The notes under the pieces are model-generated. The model had not been told where the DNA came from. It did not search any database and worked only from the letters and a program-made list of their open reading frames with translations. Positions 44,380-57,599 of a stretch of 64,000 nt of DNA are shown in pieces. Source of the stretch: Euonymus europaeus (taxonomy: Eukaryota; Streptophyta; Magnoliopsida; Celastrales; Celastraceae); contig OY756967.1 in NCBI GenBank assembly GCA_963580455.1, positions 8,888,501 through 8,952,500 on the forward strand, given 5' to 3'. Position numbers and translations under genes: made by a program. Numbering within the stretch: the first letter of the stretch is position 1; every line of letters starts with the position of its first letter.

Positions 44380-47300
44380 GTTCAACTCTCTCCATGAAGG
44401 TTCTTTAAAAGGTTTTCTCTAATTTGGAATGAAAGTTCGTGTTTTGCAACGAAACAAATTAAGGAGCGTATTCTCATAAAATTGGACTTAAAATAACAAT
44501 AAAAAGTGTGCAATGACGAACTTCGAGGGTTCGAAAATGCTCAACTCCCTTTATGGAGGATCTTTTAAAGGTTTTCACCAATTTGGAATGAAAGCTCATG
44601 TTTTGGCACCAAAACAATTTAGGAAGCCTATTCTCTTAAAATTAGACATAAAATAACAGTAAAAGGCGTGCAATGATGAACTTTGAGGGTTTGGAATTGC
44701 TCAACTCTCTCCATGAAGGATATTTTTAAGGTTTCCCCGAATTAGGAATAAAAGTTCATCTCTTGGAAAAAAAAAGTCAAAGGAGGCTATTCTCTTAAAA
44801 TTAGACATAAAATAACATTAAAAAGTGTATACCGATCAACTTTGACGGTTCGAAATAGCTCAACTCTCTCCATGAAGGTTCTTTAAAAGGTTTTCTTTAA
44901 TTTGGAATGAAAGTTCGTCTTTTGCAACGAAACAATATAAGGAGCCTATTCTCGTAAAATTAGACATATAATAACAATAAAAATTGTGCAACGATGAACC
45001 TCGCGGGTTCGGAAATGCTCAACTCTCTCCTTGGAGGATCTTTTCAAGGTTTTATCCAATTTGGATTGAAAGTTAATCTTTTTGCAAGAAAACAATCTAA
45101 GGAGCCTATTCTCTTAAAATTAGACATAAAAAAAATAATAAAACGTGTGCAACGATCAACTTTGAGGGTTCGGAAATGCTCAACTCTATCCATGGAGGAT
45201 CCTTTAAAGGTTTTCTCTAATTTGGAATGAAAGTTCGTCTTTTGAAACGAAACGATTTAAGGAACCTATTCTCGTAAAATTAGACATAAAATCACAATAA
45301 AAAGTGTGGAATTAGGAACCTTTATGGTTCGGAAATGCTCAACTCTTTCCATGGAGGATCTTTCAAATGTTTTGACCAATTTGGAATCAAAGTTCATCTT
45401 TTGGCACTAAAATAATCTGGGAAGCCTATTGTCCTAAAATTAGACATAAAATAACAATAAAAAGTGTGCAATGATGTACTTCGAGGGTTCGGAAATGCTC
45501 AACTCTCTCCATGAAGGATGTTTTAAAGGTTTCGTCCAATTTGGAATAAAAGTTCGTCTTTTAGAAAGAAAACAATATAAGGAGCCTATTGTCTTAAAAT
45601 TAGAAATAAAATAACAGTAAAAACTGTATAACGATCAACTTTGACCGTTCGAAATAGTTCACTTCTCTCCATGAAGGTTCTTTAAAAGGTTTTCTCTAAT
45701 TTAGAATGAAAGTTCGTGTTTTACAACGAAACAAATTAATGAGCGTATTCTCATAAAATTGGACTTAAAATAACAATAAAAAGTGTTCAATGACGAACTT
45801 CGAGGGTTCGAAAATTCTCAACTCCCTTTATGGAAGATCTTTTAAAGGTTTTCACCAATTTGGAATGAAAGCTCATGTTTTGGCACCAAAAAAATCTAGG
45901 AAGCCTATTCTCTTAAAATTAGATATAAATAACAGTAAAAGGCGTGCAATGATGAACTTTGAGGGTTCGGAAATGCTCAACTCTATCCATGGAGGATCCT
46001 TTAAAGGTTTTCTCTAATTTGGAATGAAAGTTCGTCTTTTGAAACGAAACGATTTAAGGAACCTATTCTCGTAAAATTAGACATAAAATCACAATAAAAA
46101 GTGTGGAATTAGGAACCTCTATGGTTTGGAAATGCTCAACTCTTTCCACGGAGGATCTTTCAAATGTTTTGACCACTTTGGAATCAAAGTTCATCTTTTG
46201 GCACTAAAACAATCTGGGAAGCCTATTGTCCTAAAGTTAGACATAAAATAACAATAAAAAGTGTGCAATGATATACTTCAAGGGTTCGGAAATGCTCAAC
46301 TCTCTCCATGAAGGATGTTTTAAAGGTTTCGTCCAATTTGGAATAAAAGTTCATCTTTTAGAAAGAAAACAATATAAGGAGCATATTGTCTTAAAATTAG
46401 AAATAAAATAACAGTAAAAACTGTATAACGATCAACTTTGACCGTTCGAAATAGTTCAACTCTCTCCATGAAGGTTCTTTAAAAGGTTTTCTCTAATTTG
46501 GAATGAAAGTTCGTGTTTTGCAACGAAACAAATTAAGGAGCGTATTCTCGTAAAATTGGACTTAAAATAACAATAAAAAGTGTGCAATGACGAACTTCGA
46601 GGGTTCGAAAATGCTCAACTCCCTTTATGGAGGATCTTTTAAAGGTTTTCACTAATGTGGAATAAAAGCTCATCTTTTGCCACCACAACAATCGAGGAAG
46701 CCAATTCTCTTAAAATTAGACACAAAATAACAATAAAAAGTGTAGAATAATAAACTTCGAGGGTTCAGAATTTATCAACTCTCTCCTGAAGGATGTTTTA
46801 AAGATTTCGTCCAATTTGGAATAAAAGTTCATCTTTTTGCAATAAAACAATCTAAGTAGCCTATTCTCTTAAAACTAGACATAAAATAACAATAAAAAGT
46901 GTATACTGATCAACTTTCACGATTCGAAATAGCTCAGCTCTCTCCATGAAGGTTCTGTTAAAGGTTTTCTCTAATTTTGAATGAAAATTCATCTTTTGCA
47001 ACGAAACAAATTACGGAGCGTATTCTCGTAAAATTGGAATTAAAATAACAATAAAAAGTGTGCAATGACGAACTTCGAGGGTTCGAAAATTCTCAACTCC
47101 CTTTATGGATGATCTTTTAAAGGTTTTCACCAATTTGGAATGAAAGCTCATCTTTTGGCACCAAAACAATTTAGGAAGCCTATTCTCTTAAAATTAGACA
47201 TAAAATAACAGTAAAAGGCGTGCAATGATGAACCTTGAGGGTTTGGAATTGCTCAACTCTCTCCATGAAGGATGTTTTAAAGGTTTCTCCGAATTAGGAA

Positions 47301-50300
47301 TAAAAGTTCATCTCTTGGAAAAAAAACATTCAAAGGAGGCTATTCTCTTAAAATTAGACATAAAATAACAATAAAAGGTGTATACCGATCAACTTTGACG
47401 GTTTGAAATAGCTCAACTCTCTCCATGAAGGTTCTTTAAAAGGTTTTCTTTAATTTGGCATGAAAGTTTGTCTTTTGCAACGAAACAATATAAGGAGCCT
47501 ATTCTCGTAAAATTAGAGATAAAATAACAATAAAAAGTGTGCAATGATGAACCTCGCGGGTTCGGAAATGCTCAACTCTTTCCTTGGAAGATCTTTTAGA
47601 GGTTTTATCCAATTTGGATTGAAAGTTAATCTTTTGGCAATAAAACAATCTAAAGAGCCTATTCTCTTAAAATTAGACATAAAAATAATAATAAAACGTG
47701 TGCAACGATCAACTTTGAGGGTTCGGAAATGCTCAACTCTATCCGGGAGGATCCTTTAAAGGTTTTCTCTAATTTGAATGAAAGTTCATCTTTTGAAACG
47801 AAATGATTTAAGGAACCTATTCTCGTAAAATTAGACATAAAATCACAATAAAAAGTGTGGAATTAGGAACCTCTATGGTTTGGAAATGCTCAACTCTTTC
47901 CATGAAGGATCTTGCAAATGTTTTGACCAATTTGAAATCAAAGTCCATCTTTTGGCACTAAAACAGTCTAGGAAGCCTATTGTCCTAAAGTTAGACATAA
48001 AATAACAATAAAAAGTGTGCAATGATGTACTTCGAGGGTTCGGAAATGCTCAACTCTCTCCAGGAAGGATGTTTTAAAGGTTTCGTCCAATTTGGAATAA
48101 AAGTTCATCTTTTAGAAAGAAAACAATATAAGGAGCCTATTGTCTTAAAATTAGAAATAAAATAACAGTAAAAACTGTATAACGATCAACTTTGACCGTT
48201 CGAAATAGTTCAACTCTCTCCATGAAGGTTCTTTAAAAGGTTTTCTCTAATTTGGAATAAAAGTTCGTGTTTTGCAACGAAACAAATTAAGGAGCATATT
48301 CTCGTAAAATTGGACTTAAAATAACAATAAAAAGTGTGCAATGACGAACTTCGAGGGTTCGAAAATGCTCAACTCCCTTTATGGAGGATCTTTTAAAGGT
48401 TTTCACCAATTTGGAATGAAAGCTCATCTTTTGCCACCAAAACAATCTAGGAAGCCTATTCTCTTAAAATTAGACATAAAATAACAATAAAAGGGGTGCA
48501 TTGATGAACTTCGAGAGTTCGAAATTGCTCAACTCTCTCCATGAAGGATGTTTTAAAGGTTTCGTCCAATTTCAAAAAGAAGTTCATCTTTTGGCATGAA
48601 AATAATCTAAGGTGCCTATTCTCTTAAAATTAGACATAAACTAACAATAAAAAGTGTATACTGATCAACTTTGACCGTTCGAAATAGCTCGACTCTCTCC
48701 ATGAAGGTTCTTTAAAAGGTTTTCTCTAATTTGAAAAGAAAGTTCGTCTTTTGCAACGGAACAATTTAAGGAGCGTATTCTTGTAAAATTAGACTTAATA
48801 TAACAATAAAAAGTTTGTAGTGAAGAACTTCGAGGGATCGAAAATGCTCAACTCCCGTTACGGAGAATCTTTTAAAGCTTTTGACCAATTTGGATTGAAG
48901 CTCATGTTTTGGCGCCAAAACAATCTAGGAAGCCAATTCTCTTAAAATTAGACCCAAAATAACAATAAAAAGTGTGCAATGATGAACGTCGAGGGTTCGA
49001 AATTTATCAACTCTCTCCTGAAGGATGTTTTAAAGGTTTCGTCCAATTTGGAATAAAAATTCATCTTTTTGCAATAAAACAATCTAAGTAGCCTATTCTC
49101 CTAAAACTAGACATAAAATAACAATAAAAAGTGTATACTGATCAACTTTCACGATTTGAAATAGCTCAGCTCTCTCCATGAAGGTTCTGTTAAAGGTTTT
49201 CTCTAATTTTGAATGAAAATTCATCTTTTGCAACGAAATAATTTAAGGAGCGTATTCTCATAAAATTAGAATCAAAATAACAATAAAAAGTGTGGAATGA
49301 CAAATTTCGAGGGTTTGAAAATGCTCAACTCTCTTTGTGGAGGATCTTTTAAAGGTTTTGACCAATTTGGAATGAAAGCTCATGTTTTGGCACCAAAACA
49401 ATCTAGGAAGGCTATTCTCTTAAAATTAGACATAAAATAATAATAAAAAGTTTGCAATGATGAACCTCGCGGGTTCGGAAATGCTCAACTCTCTCCTTGG
49501 ACGATTTGTTAAAGGTTTCATCCAATTTGAATTGAAAGTTAATCTTTTGGCAATGAAACAATCTAAGGAACATATTCTTTTAAAATAAGACATAAAAAAA
49601 ATAATAAAATGTGTGCAACGATCAACTTTGAGGGTTCGGAAATGCTCAACTCTCTCCATGGAGGATCCTTTAAAAGTTTTCTCTAATTTGGAATGAAAGT
49701 TCGTCTTTTGAAACGAAACGATTTAAGGAGTCTATTCTCGTAAAATTAGACATAAAATAACAATAAAAAATGTGGAATTATGAACCTCGATGGTTCGGAA
49801 ATTCTCAACTCTTTCCATGTAGGATCTTTCAAATGTTTTGACCAATTTGAAATCAAAGTTCATCTTTTGGCACTAAAACAATCTAGGAAGCGTATTGTCC
49901 TAAAGTTATATATAAAATAAAAATAAAACGTGTGCAACGATCAAATTTGTGGGTTCGGAAATGCTCAACACTCTCTATGGAGGATCCTTTAATAGCTTTC
50001 TCTAATTTGGAATGAAAGTTCGTCTTTTGAAACGAAATGATTTAAGGAGCCTATTCTCGTAAAATTAGACATAAAATCACAATAAAAATTGTGGAATTAT
50101 GAACATCGAGGGTTCGGAAATGCTCAACTCTTTCCATGGAGGATCTTTCAAATGTTTTGACCAATTTGGAAACAAAGTTCATCTTTTGACACTAAAACAA
50201 TCTAGGAAGCCGATTTTCTTAAAATTAGACATAAAATAACAATAAAACGTGTGCAATGACAAACTTCGAAGGTTCGGAAATGCTTAACTCTCTCCATGAA

Positions 50301-50977
50301 GGATGTTTTAAAGGTTTCGTCCAATTTGGAATAAAAATTCATCTTTTAGAAAGAAAAGAATCTAAGGAGCCTAGTCTCTTAAAATTAGACATAAAATATA
50401 AATAAAAAGTGTATGCCGATCAACTTTGACCGTTCAAAATAGTTGAACACTCTCCATGAAGGTTCTTTAAAAGGTTTTCTCTAATTTAGAATGAAAGTTC
50501 ATCCATTGAAACGAAACAAATTAAGGAGCGTATTCTCGTAAAATTGGACTTAAAATAACAATAAAAGGTGTGCAATGACGAACGTCGAGGGTTCGAAAAT
50601 GCTCAACTCCCTTCATGGAGGATCTTTTAGAGGTTTTCAACAATCTGGAATGAAAGCTCATGTTTTGGCACCAAAACAATCTAGGAAGCCTATTCTCTTA
50701 AAATTAGACATAAAATAACAATAAAAGGCGTGCAATGATGAACTTCGAGGGTTTGGAATTGCTCAACTCTCTCCATGAAAGATGTTCTAAAGGTTTCTCT
50801 CAATTAGGAATAAAAGTTCATCTCTTGGCAAGAAAACAATCTAAGGAGCCTATTCTCTTAAAATGAGACATAAAATAACAATAAAAAGTGTATACTGATC
50901 AACTTTGACAGTTCAAAATAGCTCAGTTATCTCCATGAAGGTTCTTTAAAAGGTTTTCTGTAATTTGGAATGAAAGT

Positions 50978-53900
50978 TCATCTTTTGCAACGAAACAATA
51001 TAAGGATCCTATTCTCGTAAAAGTAGACAAAAAATAACAATAAAAAGTGTGCAATGATGAGCCTCGTTGGTTCGGAAATGCTCAACTCTCTCCTTGGAGG
51101 ATTTTTTAAAGGTTTCATCCAATTTGAATTGAAAGTTATTCTTTTGGCAATGAAACAATCTAAGGAGCCAATTCTTTTAAAATTAGACATAAAAAAAATA
51201 ATAAAACGTGTGCAACGATTAACTTTGAGGGTTCGTAAATGCTCAACTCTCTCCATGGAGGATCCTTTAAAAGTTTTCTCTAATTTGGAATGAAAGTTCG
51301 TCTTTTGAAACGAGACGACTTAAGGAGCCTATTCTCGTAAAATTAGACATAAAATATCAATAAAAAATGTGGAATTATGAACCTCGATGGTTCGGAAATG
51401 GTCAACTCTTTCCATGGAGGATCTTTCAAATGTTTTGACCAATTTGGAATCAATGTTCATCTTTTGGCAATAAAACAATCTAGGAAACCTATTGTCTTAA
51501 AATTAGACATAAAATAACAATAAAAAGTGTGCAATGATGAACTTCGAGGGTTCGGAAATGCTCAACTCTCTTCGTGAAGGATGTTTTAAAGGTTTCGTCC
51601 AATTTGGAATAAAAGTTCATCTTTTAGAAAGAAAACAATCTAAGGAGCCTAGTCTCTTAAAATTAGACATAAAATAAAAATAAAAAGTGTATACCGATCA
51701 ACTTTGACCGTTCAAAATAGTTCAACTCTCTCCTTGAAGGTTCTTTAAAAGGTTTTCTCTAATTTAGAATGAAAGTTCATCCTTTGAAATGAAAAAAATT
51801 AAGGAGCGTATTCCCGTAAAATTAGACATAAAATATCAATAAAAAATGTGGAATTATGAACCTCGATGGTTCGGAAATGGTCAACTCTTTCCATGGAGGA
51901 TCTTTCAAATGTTTTGACCAATTTGGAATCAAAGTTCATCTTTTGGCAATAAAACAATCTAGGAAGCCTATTGTCTTAAAATTAGACATAAAATAAAAAA
52001 TAAAAAGTGTGCAATGATAAACTCCGAGGATTCGGAAATGCTCAACTCTCTCCATGAAGGATGTTTTAAAGGTTTCCTCCAATTCGGAATAAAACTTCAT
52101 CTTTTAGAAAGAAAACAATCTAAGGAGCCTAGTCTCTTAAAATTAGACATAAAAATAACAATAAAAAGTTTATACCGATCAACTTTGATCGTTCAAAATA
52201 GTTCAACTCTGTCCATGAAGGTTCTTTAAAAGGTTTTCTCTAATTTAGAATGAAAGTTCGTCCTTTGAAACGAAACAAATTAAACAGCATATTCTCGTAA
52301 AATTGGACATAAAATAACAATAAAAGGTGTGCAATGACGAACTTCGAGGGTTCGTAAATGCTCAACTCCCTTCATGGAGGATCTTTTGGGGTTTTCAACA
52401 ATCTGGAATGAAAGCTCATGTTTTGGCACCAAAACAATTTAGGAAGCCTATTCTCTTAAAATTAGACATAAAATAACAATAAAATGCGTGCAATGATGAA
52501 CTTCGAGGGTTTGGAATTGGTCAACTCTCTCCATGAAAGATGTTTTAAAGGTTTCTACCAATTTGGAATAAAAGTTCATCTCTTGGCAAGAAAACAATCT
52601 AAAGAGACTATTCTCTTAAAATTAGACATAAAATAACAATAAAAAGTGTATACTGATCAACTTTGACATTTCGAAATTGCTCAATTATCTCCATGAAGGT
52701 TCTTTAAAAGGTTTTCTGTAATTTGGAATGAAAGTTCATCTTTTGCAACGAAACAATATAAGGATCCTATTCTCGTAAAATTAGACGAAAAATAACAATA
52801 AAAAGTGTGCAATGATGAACCACGTTGGTTCAGAAATGCTCAACTCTCTCCTTGGAGGATCTTTTAAAGGTTTCATCCAATTTGAATTGAAAGTTAGTCT
52901 TTTGGCAATGAAACAATCTAACGAGGCAATTCTTTTAAAATTAGACAAAAAAAAAATAATAAAATGTGTGCAACGATAAATTTTGAGGGTACGTAAATGC
53001 TCAACTCTTTCCATGGAGGATCCTTTAAAAGTTTTCTCTAATTTGGAATGAAAGTTCGTCTTTTAAAACGAAACGATTTAAGGAGCCTATTCCCGTAAAA
53101 TTAGACATAAAATATCAATAAAAAATGTGGAATTATGAACCTCGATGGTTCGGAAATTGTCAACTCTTTCCATGGAGGATCTTTCAAATGTTTTGACCAA
53201 TTTGGAATCAAAGTTCATCTTTTGGCAATAAAACAATCTAGGAAGCCTATTGTCTTAAAATTAGACATAAAATAACAATAAAAAGTGTGCAATGATGAAC
53301 TTCCAGGGTTCGGAAATGCTCAACTCTCTTCGTGAAGGATGTTTTAAAGGTTTCGTCCAATTTGGAATAAAAGTTCATCTTTTAGAAAGAAAACAATCTA
53401 AGGAGCCTAGTCTCTTAAAATTAGACATAAAATAAAAATAAAAAGTGTATACCGATCAACTTTGACCGTTCAAAATAGTTCAACTCTCTCCTTGAAGGTT
53501 CTTTAAAAGGTTTTCTCTAATTTAGAATGAAAGTTCATCCTTTGAAACGAAAAAAATTAAGGAGCGTATTCCCGTAAAATTAGACATAAAATATCAATAA
53601 AAAATGTGGAATTATGAACCTCGATGGTTCGGAAATGGTCAACTCTTTCCATGGAGGATCTTTCAAATGTTTTGACCAATTTGGAATCAAAGTTCATCTT
53701 TTGGCAATAAAACAATCTAGGAAGCCTATTGTCTTAAAATTAGACATAAAATAAAAAATAAAAAGTGTGCAATGATAAACTCCGAGGATTCGGAAATGCT
53801 CAACTCTCTCCATGAAGGATGTTTTAAAGGTTTCCTCCAATTCGGAATAAAACTTCATCTTTTAGAAAGAAAACAATCTAAGGAGCCTAGTCTCTTAAAA

Positions 53901-56900
53901 TTAGACATAAAAATAACAATAAAAAGTTTATACCGATCAACTTTGATCGTTCAAAATAGTTCAACTCTCTCCATGAAGGTTCTTTAAAAGGTTTTCTCTA
54001 ATTTAGAATGAAAGTTCGTCCTTTGAAAGGAAACAAATTAAGCAGCATATTCTCGTAAAATTGGACTTAAAATAATAATAAAAGGTGTGCAATGACGAAC
54101 TTCGAGGGTTCGAAAATGCTCAACTCCCTTCATGGAGGATCTTTTAGGGGTTTTCAACAATCTGGAATGAAAGCTCAAGTTTTGGCACCAAAACAATCTA
54201 GGAAGCCTATTCTCTTAAAATTAGACATAAAATAACAATAAAATGCGTGCAATGATGAACTTCGAGGGTTTGGAATTTATCAACTCTCTCCATGAAAGAT
54301 GTTTTAAAGGTTTCTCCCAATTTGGAATAAAAGTTCATCTCTTGGCAAGAAAACAATCTAAAGAGACTATTCTCTTAAAATTAGACATAAAATAACAATA
54401 AAAAGTGTATACTGATCAACTTTGACATTTCGAAATAGCTCAATTATCTCCATGAAGGTTCTTTAAAAGGTTTTCTGTAATTTGGAATGAAAGTTCATCT
54501 TTTGCAACGAAACAATATAAGGATCCTATTCTCGTAAAATTAGACGAAAAATAACAATAAAAAGTGTGCAATGATGAACCTCGTTGGTTCAGAAATGCTC
54601 AACTCTCCCCTTGGAGGATCTTTTAAAGGTTTCATCCAATTTGAATTGAAAGTTAGTCTTTTGGCAATGAAACAATCTAAGGAGGCAATTCTTTTAAAAT
54701 TAGACATAAAAAAAATAATAAAACGTGTGCAACGATAAACTTTGAGGGTACGTAAATGCTCAACTCTTTCCATGGAGGATCCTTTAAAAGTTTTCTCTAA
54801 TTTGGAATGAAAGTTCGTCTTTTAAAACGAAACGATTTAAGGAGCCTATTCCCGTAAAATTAGACATAAAATATCAATAAAAAATGTGGAATTATGAACC
54901 TCGATGGTTCGGAAATTGTCAACTCTTTTCCATGGAGGATCTTTCAAATGTTTTGACCAATTTGGAATCAAAGTTCATCTTTTGGCAATAAAACAATCTA
55001 GGAAGCCTATTGTCTTAAAATTAGACATAAAATAACAATAAAAAGTGTGCAATGATGAACTTCCAGGGTTCGGAAATGCTCAACTCTCTCCGTGAAGGAT
55101 GTTTTAAAGGTTTCCTCCAATTTGGAATAAAAGTTCATCTTTTAGAAAGAAAACAATCTAAGGAGCCTAGTCTCTTAAAATTAGACATAAAATAACAATA
55201 AAAAGTGTATACCGATCAACTTTGACCGTTCAAAATAGTTCAACTCTCTCCTTGAAGGTTCTTTAAAAGGTTTTCTCTAATTTAGAATGAAAGTTCGTCC
55301 TTTGAAACGAAACAAATTAAGGAGCGTATTCTCGTAAATTTGGACTTAAATAAAAATAAAAGGTGTGCAATGACGAACTTCGAGATTTCGAAAATGCTCA
55401 ACTCCCTTCATGGAGGATCTTTTAGGGGTTTTCAACAATCTGGAATGAAAGCTCATGTTTTGGCACCAAAACAATCTAGGAAGCCTTTCTTTTAAAATTA
55501 GACATAAAATAACAATAAAAGGCGTGCAATGATGAACTTCGAGTGTTTGGAATTGCTCAACTCTCTCCATGAAAGATGTTTTAAAGGTTTCTCCCAATTA
55601 GGAATAAAAGTTCATCTTTTAGAAAGAAAACAATCTAAGGAGCCTAGTCTCTTAAAATTAGACATAAAATAAAAATAAAAAGTGTATACCGATCAACTTT
55701 GACCGTTCAAAATAGTTCAACTCTCTCCTTGAAGTTTCTTTAAAAGGTTTTATCTAATTTAGAATGAAAGTTCGTCCTTTGAAACGAAACAAATTAAGGA
55801 CTGTATTCTCGTAAAATTCGACTTAAATAACAATAAAAGGTGTGGAAAGAAGAACTTCGAGGTTTCGAAAATGCTCAACTCCCTTCATGGAGGATCTTTT
55901 AGGGGTTTTCAACAATCTGGAGTGAAAGCTCATGTTTTGGCACCAAAACAATCTAGGAAGCCTATTCTCTTAAAATTAGACATAAAATAACAATAAAATG
56001 CGTGCAATGATGAACTTCGAGAGTTTGGAATTGGTCAACTCTCTCCATGAAAGATGTTTTAAAGGTTTCTCCCAATTTGGAATAAAAGTTCATCTCTTGG
56101 CAAGAAAACAATCTAACGAGCCTATTCTCTTAAAATTAGACATAAAATAACAATAAAAAGTGTATACTGATCAACTTTGACGTTTCGAAATAGCTCAATT
56201 ATCTCCATGAAGGTTCTTTAAAAGGTTTTCTGTAATTTGTAATGAAAGTTCATCTTTTGCAACGAAACAATATAAGGATCCTATTCTCGTAAAATTAGAC
56301 AAAAAATAACAATAAAAAGTGTGCAATGATGAACCTCGTTGGTTCGGAAATGCTCAACTCTCTCCTTGGAGGATCTTTTAAAGGTTTCATCCAATTTGAA
56401 TTGAAAGTTAGTCTTTTGGCAATGAAACAATCTAAGGAGCCAATTCTTTTAAAATTAGACATAAAAAAAAAAAAACCTGTGCAACGATAAACTTTGAGGG
56501 TTCGTAAATGCTCAACTCTGTCCATGGAGGATCTTTTAAAAGTTTTCTCTAATTTGGAATGAAAGTTTGTCTTTTGAAACGAAACGATTTAAGGAGCCTA
56601 TTCCCGAAAAATTAGACATAAAATATCAATAAAAAATGTTGAATTATGAACCTCGATGGTTCGGAAATGGTCAACTCTTTCCATGGAGGATCTTTCAAAT
56701 GTTTTGACCAATTTGGAATCAAAGTTCATCTTTTGGCAATAAAACAATCTAGGAAGCCTATTGTCTTAAAATTAGACATAAAATAACAATAAAAAGTGTG
56801 CAATGATGAACTTCCAGGGTTCGGAGATGCTCAACATTCTCCATGAAGGATGTTTTAAAGGTTTCCTCCAATTTGGAATAAAAGTTCATCTTTTAGAAAG

Positions 56901-57400
56901 AAAACAATCTAAGGAGCCTAGTCTCTTAAAATTAGACATAAAATAACAATAAAAAGTTTATACCGATCAACTTTGATCGTTCAAAATAGTTCAACTCTCT
57001 CCATGAAGGTTCTTTAAAAGGTTTTCTCTAATTTAGAATGAAAGTTCGTCCTTTGAAACGAAACAAATTAAGCAGCGTATTCTCGTAAAATTGGACTTAA
57101 AATAATAATAAAAGGTGTGCAATGACGAACTTCGAGGGTTCGAAAATACTCAACTCCCTTCATGGAGGATCTTTTAGGGGTTTTCAACAATCTGGAATGA
57201 AAGCTCATGTTTTGGCACCAAAACAATCTAGGAAGCCTATTCTCTTAAAATTAGACATAAAATAACAATAAAATGCGTGCAATGATGAACTTCGAGGGTT
57301 TGGAATTGCTCAACTCTCTCCATGAAGAATGTTTTAAAGGTTTCTCCCAATTTGGAATAAAAGTTCATCTTTTAGAAAGAAAACAATCTAAGGAGCCTAT
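50978..57400 (-). repeat. Higher-order repeat, about 1.76 kb (11 monomers)
   Basis: Corresponding landmarks recur at 1755-1803 bp: a satellite ORF ends at 51256, 53014, 54773 and 56525, and an identical 71-codon stretch lies at 52014-52229 and 53772-53987 (1758 bp apart). 1758/11 is 159.8, the monomer length. About three to four copies. Between copies the sequence is nearly identical, whereas neighbouring monomers inside a copy differ strongly, as expected for recent amplification of an 11-mer. Confidence 0.88.
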
Positions 57401-57599
57401 TCTCTTAAAATTAGATATCAAATAACAATAAAAAGTGTATACTGATTAACTTTCACGATTCGAAATAGCTCAGCTCTCTCTATGAAGGTTCTGTTAAAGG
57501 TTTACTCTAATTTTGAATGAAAAATTCATCTTTTGCAACGAAATAATTTAAGGAGCATATTCTCGTAAAATTAGACTTAAAATAACAATAAAAAGTGTT

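Noticed and set aside
44994..45230. Recurrent 60-90 codon ORFs across the satellite blocks, such as those with MERVEHFRTLKV or SEMLNSLHGGSF
   Set aside because: They recur at monomer or higher-order spacing on both strands, a 160-bp unit shifts frame from one monomer to the next, and no start or domain is conserved. They are by-products of the repeat.
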